NCBI GenBank assembly: GCA_030760725.1
Contig: JASWHV010000003.1
Location: 115,538,153-115,602,152, forward strand
Length of the DNA: 64,000 bases
DNA from: Neostapfia colusana
Taxonomy: Eukaryota > Streptophyta > Magnoliopsida > Poales > Poaceae
Direction: 5' to 3'
Part shown: positions 34,460 to 46,787 of the stretch, one piece after another
How the letters are laid out: each line of letters starts with the position of its first letter
Position numbering within the stretch: position 1 is the stretch's first letter
Position numbers and translations under genes: made by a program
The notes under the pieces: generated by a model
Seen by the model: the letters and a program-made list of their open reading frames with translations, nothing else
Told to the model about the DNA's origin: nothing
The model's database searches: none

Positions 34460-35740
34460 GTTTCCAAGCCAAAAATTTTAAAATCAAGTTGGGACAACAT
34501 AGTATAACGGCGAGACAAGGCATCTGCAACGACATTATCTTTTCCTTTCTTATGTTTGATGACATAAGGAAAGGACTCGATGAATTTACCCACTTGGCAT
34601 GCCAACGGTTCAGATTAGTTTGGCTCTTAATGTGCTTCAAAGATTCATGATCAGAATGTATAACAACTTCTTTAGGCCATAAATAATGTTGCCATTGTTT
34701 CCAAAGTTCGTACTAGTGCATATAATTCTTTATCATAAGTGGAATAGTTCAAACTAGGCCCATTCGGTTTCTCACTAAAATAAGCAATAGGTTTCCCCTC
34801 TAAGACACCTCCCAATCCAATACCACTAGCATCACATTCCAATTCAAAAGTCTTACTAAAATCTGGTGATTAGAGAAGGGATGTATGAGTCAACCTATCC
34901 TTCAATGTCTCAAATGTAACCTCTTGCGCCTTGCCCCTTGTGAATGGAGTGCCCTTCTTTGTAAGCTCATGCAGCGGGCCTGCTATGGTGCTAAAATCCT
35001 TCACAAATCGGCGATAGAATCCAGCAAGCCCAAGGAAGCTTCATATTTGTGTGACCGTAGTAGGAATCGGCCAGCTGCGCATCACATCCACCTTGGCTTG
35101 ATCAACTTCAATTCCCTGTGGTGTCACAACGTCGCCAAGAAAAGAGACTCTATCCGTGCAAAAGGTGCACTTGTCAATGTTACCAAATAAGTGTGCATTA
35201 CGTAAAGCATTAAAAACAGCACGTTGATGATCAAGATGCTCCTCTAGAGATGTGCTATAGGTCAAGATGTCATCAAAGAACACTACCACAAATCATCCAA
35301 TGAAAGCACGTAAAACCTCATTCATTAATCTCATGAAGGTGCTAGGTGCATTAGTGAGGTCAAAAGGCATGACTAACCATTCATACAAACCGAACTTAGT
35401 TTTAAACGTCGTTTTCCATTCATCACCTAGCTTCATGCGAATTTGGTGATATCCACTAAGCAAGTCAATATTAGACAAAATCATCGAGCCACTAAGTTCA
35501 TCAAGCATATCATCTAACCTAGGGATAGGATGATGATAGCTAATGGTAATGTTATTAATTGTTCGACAATCTACACACATGCGCCATGATCCATCTTTCT
35601 TTAGAACCAAAAGGACAGGAACAGAGCAAGGACTAAGGGACTCACGTACATAACCTTTGTCGAGTAATTCCAGTACTTATCGCTGAATCTCCTTGGTCTC
35701 CTCCGGGTTGGTCCTGTATGGGGCTCGGTTTGGCAAAGAA
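34460..35740 (-). pseudogene. ChrX-R RT and RNase H
   Basis: RT fingers begin near 35720 (L-L-D-K-G-Y-V-R-E-S-L-S-P-C). The palm follows with V-D-C-R-T-I-N-N and S-N-I-D-L-L-S-G-Y-H-Q-I, then the catalytic F-F-D-D near 35270. Thumb (F-C-T-D-R-V-S-F-L-G) ends at 35041. RNase H shows F-E-L-E-C-D-A-S-G near 34840 and V-V-A-D-A-L-S-R-R at about 34512-34540. There are many stops: near 35680, at 35290 and 35041, and several between 34620 and 34720, with a frameshift there. Clearly dead. Confidence 0.88.
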
Positions 35741-36660
35741 GCCCCAGGGATGAGGTCAATCTGATGCTCAATCCCTCTTAATGGCGGTAGCCCAGCTGGC
35801 ACTTCTTGTGGGAACACATCAGCATGTTCCTGCAAAAGATTAGTGATGGAAGGGGGAAAGTAGATGGTATGTCGTGAAGCGAGAACAAAGCGTCTTTGCA
35901 GACAAACGCATAGCAGATCGCGGCATCATCTTTTAATTCAAATAAATCAGATTTAGAAGCGAGAAAACAAGCACTTTAAATTTTATCTCATTCTTTCTCA
36001 CAGAGTCATATTTAGAATTGTCATGCTTAGGTTCTAATTTGTTCGCAACATCTAGATTTTCATTTTGAGAAGATTTCTTATGTTTCTCTTTGCGAGCTCT
36101 AGCAGCTTCATCCTTCAATATAGCATCAGGGGACATAGGGTGCAAAACAAGCTTCTTATTATTATTCATGAAAGAGTATCGATTTGATGTACCATGATGT
36201 AAAGTATCCTTATAAAATTGCCAAGGTCGACCAAATAACATAGAGCAGGCTTGCATAGGAACCACATCGCAATCAATGTAATCATGGTAGGACCCAATTG
36301 TAATATATACTCGAACTAGACGAGTTACCTTAAACTTACCACTGCCGTTGAATCATTGGATGTAGTAGGGATGTGGATGTGGAAGTGTTTTCATCCCAAG
36401 CTTGTCTACCATGGTAGCACTTGCCTAGTTGTTGCACCTTCCTCCATCAATAATAATGCGGCACGATCATTCCAAAACTACACACTTAGTTTGGAATGAA
36501 TTGTGTCGCTGGTTCTGTTCAGCTTGAATCATTTGGGCACTCAAGACACGCCTCACAACAAGACTCTCAAAGTGTTCAGCCTGTTCATCCCCAATGTGCT
36601 CTTCATCATCATTCTTCTTTCCTGCATCTTGCAAAGCAAGCATGGCATATGTTTCATCAC
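35741..36660 (-). pseudogene. ChrX-R protease region remnant
   Basis: An open piece at 35933-36265 carries V-P-M-Q-A-C-S-M-L-F-G-R-P-W-Q-F, the segment that follows the protease in this type of element, with a charged Lys-rich stretch after it. The rest is broken by stops. I could not find an intact protease DTG motif. Confidence 0.65.
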
Positions 36661-37974
36661 CTAATCACTAGCGTATGAGTAATCACCATTTTCTCGTACA
36701 ATCAGCACATGCTTGCTTGAGCAGTCTCTTCGTGGGTGCCCAAATCCTTTGCATTGGAGACACTGGATGTCCTTCGTTCTACCGGTGGAAGCGACGGAAG
36801 AAGAAATGTTGGCTGCAGTTTGGGTTGATCTTTTTGTTGTCCTGGTAGCACAGGAAGGTACTGAATTTGATGTAGTCTTGGACAACCGATTGGAAGCATC
36901 GTCCTGAAAATCATGCTTAGGAATAGTGGCACTTGAGTGGGATTGCCATGAGGTAGTCCATCCTGCAGAATAGTTCTTGTGCGTCATCCCTGCACTTCTC
37001 TTTCAGCCTTACAAGCAGATGAAATAATCAAGTGACGTTAGTGTATTCCTTGTAATCTAACATATCCTGAATTTTTCTAGTGAAACCACCCATGAACCTA
37101 GCATTGCAGCCTCTTCATTTTCTACTACACCACATCGCATAATGCCTATTTGTAGTTCTTGATAGTGTTCCTCAACAGATTTTTTGCCTTGCCTAAGTTG
37201 TTGTAATTTATGCAACAGGTCATGGGCATGATAGGAAGGAACAAAACGACGACACATGATTTGTTTCAAGGTATTCCAAGTTTGTAGTATGGTAACTGGA
37301 TTTTTAAATTGATACTCATGCAACCAAACAGATGCAAAGTCAGTGAATTCACTAGTTGCAGCTCTAACATTTTTATCATCAGGAAATTCATGGCATGCAA
37401 ATTTTTGATCTACCGACAACTTCCAAGACAGATATGCATCCAGATCATATTTCCCATCAAAAGGCGGTATGGAGAATTCAATTCTGCATAGGGAATCGTC
37501 ATTGTCACGTACCTCACGTCGTGGGGCTCGACCACCCATACCACGATGGTCCCGACAAGGCTGCCATCGATACCTGAAAGATCCATCATCAAGCTCGGTA
37601 TCCTCTGAATACTCCGCCTCGTCATATCTTGCAGCGCTGCCAATGGAGTCGTGGCCGTCATCAACACGTCTGTCCCTCTCTTCGCGTCCAACCTGTTCCA
37701 TTCTTTCCAATCGCTCAATGATTGCTGCAAGAGAAGTGTTAATAGCCCTAACAGTGCTCTCTAATGTGGTCAGCTTGGTGTTGGTACAAATCTGCGTCGA
37801 CTCTAATTGACCAATGTGTTCATTGGTGACATGAATATCCTCGTTGAGGGCATCCGTGTGCAGCTTCACTTTGCGTTCAAAATGCTGAACGATGCCCCTC
37901 GTACGTGGTGAATGTGGAAATGTCTCATTCTCATCTGCTGACATGGTTAGTAAAGACAAGAAGTACAACAGCAA
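36661..37974 (-). pseudogene. ChrX-R gag
   Basis: Starts at 37974 or the internal Met at 37941 (MSADENETF). N-terminal heptad-rich region, then the Gag core from about residue 165 (F-D-G-K-Y-D-L-D-A-Y-L-S-W) with the H-D-L-L-H-K-L-Q-Q-L-R-Q-G motif. The frame is lost at 37057. After a short break a second open piece (36661-36987) holds a CX2CX4HX4C zinc knuckle at 36721-36762. ChrX-L repeats the first half at 1-632. Confidence 0.88.
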
Positions 37975-38455
37975 GCAGATTAATCCTAGCAGTTGCTAAG
38001 AGGTGGTAGGACACAAACACTTCCTCACTAGCAAAAAATCAAACTCTTACAAGTTCTTACCACGCGATGCAGGAGGCACCGGCAATAGAACAACAACAAA
38101 CGGTGGCTGCCAGCACAACCCTATGGTGTTATAGATAATTTTGTAAAGCTGTAGGTCGCTGCTAGACACAATTTGCACAAAGGAACAGCTAGTACCACAT
38201 TAGTCACAACAAGTTGAATAAACGTTCCACGATTGTACTGTGCTGGTCCTAGTTCAAACTGTAATAGAGACGTGAGTCGTCACTCCACTTGACATTGGAT
38301 TTACTGCAGTAGAAAAGTTCGGACAGCACGAACGTTGTGTTTTAACAAAATGCTCAAAACAGCAAGTTGAACTTTGAAACTTGAAACAAATGTTACATAA
38401 ACTGTCCCTTTTTTGTACTTAGAAACTTTTTCTAGCAATTTTAATCAGTGTAGCT
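37975..38455 (-). other. ChrX-R untranslated leader
   Basis: Colinear with 633-1121 of ChrX-L. It ends in poly-T/A, where about 200 bases including the TekA-4 LTR start are missing compared with 1121-1335. Confidence 0.6.
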
Positions 38456-39652
38456 TTTCTTTTTTTTTTGCAAAAAAATAAAAAACAAAAAATAAATAAA
38501 ATAGCAAAATTTGGCCATCCCAATTTTTCTCCAAATTTCCCTCTCCCCTAATTTCCCTAATTTTCCCCAATTTTCCTGATTTTCCCCAAATTCCCCTAGG
38601 GAATTTTCCCCACATTTGAGGGGGGGGGGCGAATTTCCCCCCCAATTTGGCCGCAGCACTTGGGGGGGACCCTAGTGGGCCTTCCCCCTTGGCCGCAGCC
38701 CATTAGGGTGGGAAACCCTAGCCCCCCCTTTGTTTTTTATGGGCTTTTATTTTCCCAAATAATCTCAGCCATTGGTGGAAAATAAATAATAAAATCGCAG
38801 CCCCTAGCTCCCACCTCTTTTAAAATTAAATCTCAGCCATTGGATAATTGAGTTGCTAAAATCCTAGCCTCCCTAGCTCTTTTCCCCCCTTATAAATAAC
38901 CCCCCTTAGCCGCCACCCCAGCCCTATTTTGGCTGACGCCCTCTCTCCCCTGCTGCCAAGTTCAAGTCACCGCCCCCTCCCCTTGCGGGATTTTGGCCGC
39001 CGTCGAAGCTCCGTCATGCCTCGCCGTCGCCAGAGAAGAAGCCCCCGACGTTCTGCCCTAGCCATAGCCACACCAAACTCCATAGAAAATCTCTAGATGC
39101 TTCCATTGCAAGGAAGGAGGTCCTGCCGCAAGGAATAGAGGAGAAAGAAGTGAGGTAGGTTTCCGTTACCCCTCTTACCACATCGCCGCTGTTTCTACGC
39201 ACCCGTTTTCTTCACCCCCTACGAGCAGAAATTTCTGCGTGTGGACAGACCATGTTTTGGTCAATTTTTGATGGTGGAATTGATCTACAAAGTGTGTCAA
39301 GATCATAATCACGTCCACACTTGATCCCAGCAGCCTTGTTCATCATAAAACCCAATGGAAGTCTACTAAAACTTGCAAGAACATGTGCAAACTGATTTTT
39401 ATAAACTGCACCATAGGAATTACATTCATGCACCTCATTGCATCTTGAGTAAAGTTTTTTCATGATAATTGATTGCTGTAAATTTTGTATGTGCGTGGTC
39501 GTGAGTAGAAGGATACGCTCAAGAGGCCGTCTACGAGAAACTACAGCACCAAGACTTCAAGACGCTTGAGCAATGCGAACCACAGGAGCAACGCAAGTAC
39601 CCCTTGACCATATCGATCCCATGTTTTTGAAACTGTTTTTGTTTTAAAACTT
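38456..39652 (+). repeat. TekA-4 5' LTR, first part
   Basis: Lacks the first roughly 150 bases compared with 1179 onwards; the boundary with ChrX lies in a T/A-rich run near 38455-38500. A TATA box is at 38891-38898. It is interrupted after AACTT (39648-39652) by CopS. Confidence 0.85.
38891..38898 (+). promoter_or_regulatory. TATA box of TekA-4 LTR
   Basis: TATAAATA after a C/T-rich run, as in TekA-1. In the 3' LTR the same place reads TTAAAAATA (57205-57213), so the motif is lost there. Confidence 0.7.
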
Positions 39653-39750
39653 TGTGAGACCTATGTGTGCTGAATACATTGGCAATTAGGATAAAAGTTA
39701 GCATTAACATTCAAAGTTTTGAATATTGCCAAAACATTCTTCTGTGGCAA

Positions 39751-39849
39751 GGTCCGACAAGTTCTTTGTTAGGTCCGCCAAGTGTTGGCAAGGTCCGACG
39801 CAAGGTCCGGAGAGCTCCTGCAAGGTCCGGAGAGCTTCTGTGAGGTCCG
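39751..39849. repeat. GGTCCG motif cluster in CopS U3 (5' LTR)
   Basis: GGTCCG at 39751, 39772, 39792, 39804, 39824 and 39844. The same six recur at 47871-47969. Confidence 0.85.
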
Positions 39850-40665
39850 GAGCTTGTTTTTAGGGAGCTCCCGTGAAGTTCAACTCGTAGAACTGCAGCG
39901 TCTTGTTTTTGCTTTTAACTTGCAATGTTTCAAACTTGCTTTATGGGAAGGTTTGCTTAGTATTAATTTGCTAATTTTTTGGTGTGTTTTGGTGGTTATG
40001 GCTGTTAATATTTGATATGGTTTGCAACATGCTTATGTGACGTGCTCATGTAAGGTGTTGTGGTTTTCGAACTAACGTGAGTCAAGTCGAGGACTTGTGC
40101 TCGGAAGAATTGGTTGTTTATTCATGTGCAAGTGTTGCTTGAGTTCAAGACATGGCTGGTGATGGGATCCTTGGACTAGTCTCAGGGAGGAGATGAGGTT
40201 CCAACAACCAAGTTCGGGAGGAGCTGTGGTTGAGTTGATCGGGAGGTCGCGCAGCATGTTTGGATCAAGGGCAGTGCATATGAAGGTTACGTGTACGTCA
40301 TTGGAAGGTGTTTGCACGTGTGCAAGAAGTGCATGGACGTAGCAACATTGTTCCAAGGCGTGATGAAGAGAAGTGGACGTAAAGAATTGGTCGGAAAGGT
40401 CCAACCGGCTGGATTGCGTACTCAGGCTGAGGCTGAGTCGGATATGGCTCAAATATGAAAGATTTGAGTTGGTTATGATAGGATTTCGTGCTAGGCACGA
40501 AGTTGAGTTGTTTTAGGAATGTTTAGGATGTTCCTAAGGTGTTTGGAAGTCTCACGATTGCTTCTATCTGTGAATAGGAGAGTCCTGAGCAGTTATGGTA
40601 AGTTAGGATACGAGTCCAATTAGGAGTAGGAGTCCTAGATTGGATTGTTTAGCCTGAGGGCTGGC

Positions 40666-40673
40666 TATAAAAG
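40666..40673 (+). promoter_or_regulatory. TATA box of CopS 5' LTR
   Basis: TATAAAAG; the copy in the 3' LTR is at 48786-48793. AATAAA follows about 70 bases downstream, which suggests a short R region. Confidence 0.75.
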
Positions 40674-41280
40674 CAAGGGAGGCCAGAGCTCTCGTGGGTA
40701 GAGAACTTTGGGCTGTTCCTCTTGTGTTTCTATTGAATAAAGTTCATAGTTTTGAGGAGCTTTTGTGCCTTGTTCGTCCGACTTGTTTTTCGTCAAGTCT
40801 TTCTCGCCGAGTTTCTGGACAGACCGACGTTGCTTCGGTGTTTCATTCATAACTCGAGTTTTACAGATCCGATTGACGTGATTCTTTTTGGGTTGTCTTA
40901 ACAACTCAATTATATATCATCTGTGAAATTTTCACGAGCTTCGAATCTGTAGTTTTTGAGATACACGAGTTTCTTTGCAGCGTTGCAGATCTGTTTTCTA
41001 TCGGGTAGAACAGATTGATCTTCGTTTAATGTTTTGATCGTATCTCAAGTTTTACTTCGTGTTTTCAAGTAATTCTTGTTGCATTAGATCCGTGATTTGA
41101 TTCTCTACCTCTCTACTTGATTTGTCACGGTTGAACACGTTTGAAAACACTTGCACACATGGTTTCTTTAACCGATTGATTTTTGCTGAGGGGTTTTTGT
41201 TGTTTCCGCTGCGAAAAGTTTTAATCTACCATTCACCCCCCCCCCTATGGTAGCTTTTTACGTGCTCTTCGATCCTACAA

Positions 41281-41295
41281 TTGGTATCAGAGCCA
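41281..41295 (+). other. Primer-binding site, CopS (perfect)
   Basis: TTGGTATCAGAGCCA one base after the LTR end, matching initiator tRNA-Met. Confidence 0.95.
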
Positions 41296-41340
41296 AGGTG
41301 ATCTAATCTTTATGATTTGCACGTGTTTTGACTAACCATC

Positions 41341-43461
41341 ATGGAGAAGTACTCCGCAAAACCTTGTGTGTTCAATGGCATCGATTTTCAGGTTTGGAAG
41401 GCGTGGATGGAGGCCTACATACAGGCGCAAGGCTTCGCCATATGGGAAAAGGTCTACCAGAACTTCGATGTACCACCCAACGATCAAGTTACGGCTGCGA
41501 ACATGAGAGATGTTGACAACAACAACAAGTCTCGCAACTTGATCATCCAAGGATTGACTCAAAGCGACTTCGACCGTGTTGCACACCTCTGATCTGCATA
41601 TGATGTTTGGAAAGCTCTTTGTGACTACCATGAAGGATCCAATACGATCAAGGAGGTAAGGCAAGATATGTTCAAGAAAGAATACATGCATTTTGAGATG
41701 CAACCCGGTGAGTCAATTGACGACCTTTTTGCTCGCTTCAATAAAATTCTCAGCAACTTGCGTAGTGTCAATGTTAACTTTTCAGATGCTGAAAATGCTA
41801 GACAATTGTTAGGAGCATTAGATATGTCAGTTTGGGAGATGAAAGTTACATCTATTCGTGAATCTACTGCCATGAGTTCTCTTACTTTAGACATGCTTTA
41901 TTCTAAATTGAAAACTCATGAAATTGACATCATCTCACGTAAAAACCCCAACAAGTCTATTGCATTTGTTTCGCAACGTGACATGTCTAGTTCTAGTCAA
42001 TCATCATCTAGTGGTGCACTCTCTTTGCTGTCCTCTCTAACCCTTGAACAGATTGAAGAGTTTCCAGAGGAGGAGCTTGCACTCATCTCTACTCGGTTCT
42101 CAAAAGCAATGCAAAATGTGAGAACTAGAAGGAGAGAAAGCTCCGGACCTCAACGATGTTTTGAATGTGGTAAGACAGGACATTTTCATACGGAGTGGCC
42201 TAACCTTTCAGGTCCGACTTCACGTGAACAAAAGCAAACAAGGCCGAAGAAATCATTTGCAAAGAATAAGAAGAAGAAAGATTTATCAATACGCAACATA
42301 GTGCATAGTATGATCTCTGCACTTCAAGATTTCGGCTCAAGTGATGTGGACACCGGTAGTGATGAAGATGAAGAAGCTATGGCAAATATGTGCTGCATGG
42401 CGAGCAAGTCAAGTTCAAGCTCCGAGGAGGCAGAACACAACAGCGACGATGAAGAGGTATGTCCCACTTGCGAAGAAATGTGTGATGCTATTTCTCGTGC
42501 CACTGTTATATTAAACAAAAAGGATAAAAAACTTAGGAACAATGCTGTTAAAATTGAATCACTAGAATCTGAAATTAATCGTTTAAAAACTTTGATTCCT
42601 AGTGATGATTCTTGGTCCTCATGTGATTTAATTTATGAACAATTATCCTCTTTAAGAAGTGCACATGCATCTACACTTGATAAACTTGAACTTGAAATTG
42701 AAAAGAACAAAGAGCTTGCTGCACTTAATAATAAAAATTTGAAAGATGCTTGTTGTTCTACAATTGATTTGCATTGTTCTTCATGTGATGATCTGAATAA
42801 GAAACTAAATGATGCTATGAATGAGATTTCTATTTTGAACAATGCTTTACGTGTGCATGAAGTTAAATATTGTTCAAATTGCAAACTAAAAGGAAAAACT
42901 TCATGTGAAAACTGCTTTGATCTGTCCAATAAACTTGATGACATGCATAGGACACTAGATCGGTTTTCTAATGCAAATAAGAACCTAAACTTGCTGCTGA
43001 ATTCTTCCAAGTCTTTTAATGATAAAGCTGGTTTAGGTTTGAATTCTCATGCTCATGCTAAGGCACACCCACCTAAAGTTGTAAAGTCATTAGGAAGCGG
43101 TTTGATTCAAACAGCTCCTAGACAAAAAGAGGTGATTTTCAAATCTGCAGGAGTACTGTCCCATTCGGGTTCTAATTAACGTGTTGCTTGCTCATCTAGA
43201 CATGATAATAAGGTTATTTTTCATTGTACCTACTGCGGTAGAGATGGTCATGTCATGGATTTTTGTTATAGACTAGCTAAACACGATAAGAAACAAAGAA
43301 TACTTGCTAGATCACATAACAACCAAGCAAAATCTGCTAGACCAAATGTTCAAAGCTTGCAACCTGCTGTAATGAGTCAAAAACTTGCTCCCGGAGCTAC
43401 TGGTTTTTGTGCTACATATAACACATCTTCTAAGTCAGTAGTTGGGAACAAAAATTTTTGA
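41341..43461 (+). pseudogene. CopS gag with two zinc knuckles
   Basis: Start ATG at 41341 (MEKYSAKPC). One frame runs to 43461 with two nonsense codons, TGA at 41590-41592 and TAA at 43177-43179. Order: Copia Gag core (to about residue 220), Ser-rich linker, first zinc knuckle at 42157-42198 with its last Cys replaced by Trp, basic Lys-rich patch, acidic stretch with a C-P-T-C motif, Leu/Glu-rich coiled-coil-like region (about 42540-43020), second intact zinc knuckle CX2CX4HX4C at 43225-43266. This is much longer than a standard Copia Gag and fits SIRE-type Gag proteins. Confidence 0.9.
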
Positions 43462-43599
43462 TGTTTGGCTCATAAACCTGCTGTACCTTCTCAGCTTTCA
43501 TGTGTTATTCCTGCTGGACGTCGTGTGACTCAGTACTGGATTCCTAAAAGTCTTTTAACTAACCCCCAGTATTAAGTCATCAACGTATTGTGCTGCTGT

Positions 43600-45118
43600 G
43601 TAGGTTTCACGTTTGAGGAAGGAGAACATTTGGATTGTGGATTCAGGTTGCTCACGCCACATGACCGGTAACAAAGAATGGTTCTCCTCTCTCTTTTGTG
43701 TCACGTGTATAAAATGTTACTTTCGCCGATAACTCTTCTACTCCCATAATTGCTAAAGGTTCGGTTAGAGTAAACGATCTCTCCACTTTGAAAGATGTGG
43801 CACTTGTTAAAAACTTGAAATACAACTTTCTTTCGGTTTCACAATTGCTAGATGAAAATATAGAGGTTAGCTTTGCTAAAAATTGCTGCAAGGTTGTAGA
43901 TTCAAAAGGTGAGCTTTTGTTTAACATGTCTAGGTTTGGAAGAGTTTTTAAAGCTGATTTTGATTTGTCAACTTCTAAGCATCGGTGTCTAGTTGCTAAT
44001 GATACAAAGGATCTATATTTTTGTCATTGTAGACTTGGTCACATAGGCTTCGATCATCTCACTCGTGTTAGTGCTCTCGATCGCATACGTGGGCTGCCGA
44101 AGCTTAAAAAGGACAATGATATTGTGTGCTCTTCTTGTAGACATGCTAAGTTTGTTGCAGGTTCACATGCTCCTCTCACAATGACCATGACAGCTGAACC
44201 GGGACAACTTTTACATCTTGACACAGTAGGTCCGGCACGTGTTCAATCCTTCAGAGGTAAATCGTATGTGCTTGTGATTGTTGATGATTATTCCAGATAT
44301 TCTTGGGTTTATTTTATGACATCTAAGAATGAAGCTTTTAGTCATTTTAGAACTTTATTTCTTAGATTATCTATTGATCACCCAGGATCATTAAAAGCAA
44401 TTAGAAGTGATAACGGAACTGAATTAAAAACCAATCCTTTGATCACTTTTGTGCTGAAAATGGAATAGATCATCAATACTCTTCACCCTATATACCACAA
44501 CAAAATGGTGTCGTAGAAAGAAAGAACAGGACCTTAGTTGAGATGGCTAGGACTATGCTTGATGAATATCAAACTCCTAGGAAATTTTGGGCTGATGCAA
44601 TTGCAACCGCTTGTGATGTCTCAAATCGTGTTTTCTTGCGTGCTAAGCTTGGAAAAACCCCATATGGGCTCCGGTTTGGACATAGGCCTAGTGTTACACA
44701 CTTTAGGGTTTTTGGTTGCAAATGCTTTGTTAAGAAACATGGTAATCTTGATAAATTTGAAGCTAGATGTGTTGATGGCATGTTTCTTGGTTATCCATCT
44801 CATACTAGAGGCTACCGTGTGCTTTTACTTGACACTAACAAAATTGTGGAAACTTGCGAGGTTTCTTTTGATGAAGCTAGCCCAAGTACTAGCTCTGATA
44901 TTGCAGGTCCGGATCCATATCCGCAGGGGGAGAGTATTGTTATTGAAGAAGATGAAGAAGTGGTGCTGCTGCCCGAAAACTCGGAAGTAAATAACGATCA
45001 AGCTGCTGATTTTGCACCACAACCAGCACCAACAGTCACTACTGCTGGTTCGGACCTTCCTCAATCAACAAGCTCTCCTAATCAAAGGTCCGAACATGAA
45101 GAAGAAGGTGCTTGTTAA
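43600..45118 (+). pseudogene. CopS protease and integrase
   Basis: Protease motif DSGCSRHMTG starts at 43640. After a frame change the GAG-pre-integrase zinc finger (H-C-R-L-G-H ... C-S-S-C) lies at about 44025-44150. The integrase core begins D-T-V-G-P near 44221 and V-D-D-Y-S-R near 44280. A frameshift between 44440 and 44520 breaks it just before the V-V-E-R-K-N-R-T motif with the catalytic Glu. The C-terminal part reads from 44543 to a TAA at 45116-45118, in the same frame as RT. The fragment 43462-43600 has no clear homology. Confidence 0.9.
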
Positions 45119-46787
45119 GTGTCTACTACCCTCCGAGTACTCAAAAGTCATCCTCCACAACAAATCATTGGAAGCTTGCATGAACGAGTCACTCGGTCCA
45201 GGTTTTGCGATCCAAACTCTCATGCTCATTCTGCTTTTGTTGCTTCTTTTGACCCCAAGGATATATCACACGCACTCACTAATGAATCTTGGATTAATGC
45301 CATGCAAGAAGAGTTAGAAAATTTTGAAAGAAATAATGTTTGGAAACTTGTACCTCCACCTCAAGGTCACACATTAGTTGGAACTAAATGGGTATTTAAA
45401 AATAAGCAAAGTGAGGATGGGGTTGTGGTTAGGAATAAAGCTAGGTTGGTTGCTCAAGGTTTCACTCAAATTGAAGGTCTAGATTTTGATGAAACATTTG
45501 CTCCTGTTGCTAGATTAGAAGCTATAAGAATTTTATTAGCATTTGCTGCATCTAAAGGTTTCAAGTTATATCAAATGGATGTTAAAAGTGCTTTTCTTAA
45601 TGGCTACATAGAGGAGGAGGTTTATGTTAAGCAGCCACCGGGTTTTGAAAATCCAAATTTTCCTAATCATATTTACAAACTGTCCAAAGCCTTGTACGGT
45701 CTAAAACAAGCCCCTAGAGCATGGTATGATAGGTTAAAAACATTTTTACTTGAAAAGGGGTTTACCATGGGCAAGGTTGATAAAACTCTTTTTGTACTTA
45801 AGCATGGCAATGACTCATTATTCGTTCAAGTGTATGTGGATGATATTATCTTTGGTTGTGCTTCTCATAATCTCGTGTCCAAGTTTTCAGCTATGATGAG
45901 TTCAGAATTTGAGATGAGTATGATGGGAGAACTCACATACTTTTTGGGGGTGCAAATCAAGCAAACAAAAGAAGGAACTTTTGTGCATCCAACTAAGTAT
46001 ACAAAGGACCTTCTTAAGCGCTTCAACATGGACAAATGCAAGCCTCTTCGGACACCAATGGGAACAACAACAACACTTGAACTTGACGAAGATGGTGACC
46101 CGGTCGATAAAAAGGAATACAGAAATATGATTGGATCACTTTTGTATCTCACGGCGTCAAGACCGGACATACAATTCAGCGTATGTCTTTGTGCACGTTT
46201 TCAAGCTTCACCACGTGCTTCACATCGCTAAGCCATCAAAAGGATTCTCAGGTACCTACATGGAACTCAAGAATTTGGCATTTTTCTTCCTTCTTCCTCA
46301 ACCGTTTCTTTGAAAGCTTTTTTTGGATGCTGATTTTGGGAGTTGTAGGATTGATAGGAAAAGTACTTCGGGTGCTTGTCATTTTCTTGGTAATTCACTT
46401 GTTGCTTGGTCCTCTAGAAAACAAAGTTCAGTTGCACAATCCACGGCCGAATCTGAATATGTAGCTGCGGCTAGCGCTTGCTCACAAATTCTTTGGATTG
46501 TTCAAACACTTAAGGACTATGGGGTTGGTTTAGATAGTGTTCCACTGTTTTGTGATAATTCTAGTGCAATTTATATTGCTAAAAACCCCGTGAAACACTC
46601 TAGAACTAAGCACATTGACATTAGGTATCACTTTCTTCGTGATAATGTTGAAAAAGGAAATATTGTGCTTCACCATGTCGATACCGAACAACAATTGGCT
46701 GATATTTTTACAAAACCTTTGGATTTCACTCGTTTTTGTTTCATTCGTAGTGAAATAGGGGTTATGCATCCTCATGGCTTAAATTGA
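45119..46787 (+). pseudogene. CopS RT and RNase H
   Basis: RT: W-V-F-K-N-K, A-R-L-V-A-Q-G-F, Q-M-D-V-K-S-A-F-L-N-G near 45570, Y-G-L-K-Q-A-P-R-A-W, and the catalytic YVDD at 45833-45844. The frame ends at 46231. A frameshift follows, and RNase H reads from 46323 (D-A-D-F-G) with S-T-A-E-S-E-Y-V-A, D-N-S-S-A-I and the H-I-D-I-R-Y-H-F end motif, closing at 46787. The RT core itself is uninterrupted. Confidence 0.92.

Larger units (their letters stand above)
34460..38455 (-). mobile_element. ChrX-R: Ty3/gypsy element, 5' two thirds, degraded
   Basis: Minus strand order: leader, gag with zinc knuckle, protease-linked segment, RT, RNase H. It is cut at 34459 by the GypH LTR, so integrase is missing. 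The RT sequence (D-C-R-T-I-N-N-I-T and H-P-I-P-R-L-D-D-M-L-D-E-L-S-G) resembles chromoviruses of the CRM/Reina kind. That clade assignment is tentative. The gag part is duplicated at 1-1178. Confidence 0.85.
39653..41279 (+). repeat. CopS 5' LTR
   Basis: TATAAAAG at 40666-40673, AATAAA at 40736-40741. Six GGTCCG motifs lie at 39751-39849. A C-run of about 12 lies near 41234-41245. A 126-codon minus-strand frame (40072-40452) recurs in the other LTR only because the LTRs are copies. Confidence 0.95.

Noticed and set aside
33840..34481. 213-codon frame in GC-rich sequence
   Set aside because: It is the 55-bp minisatellite read through (55 is not a multiple of three, so all frames stay open); no domain is visible.
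40072..40452. 126-codon minus-strand frame repeated at 48192-48572
   Set aside because: The repeat is explained by the two CopS LTRs; there is no recognisable domain and the changes between copies are not biased to silent sites.
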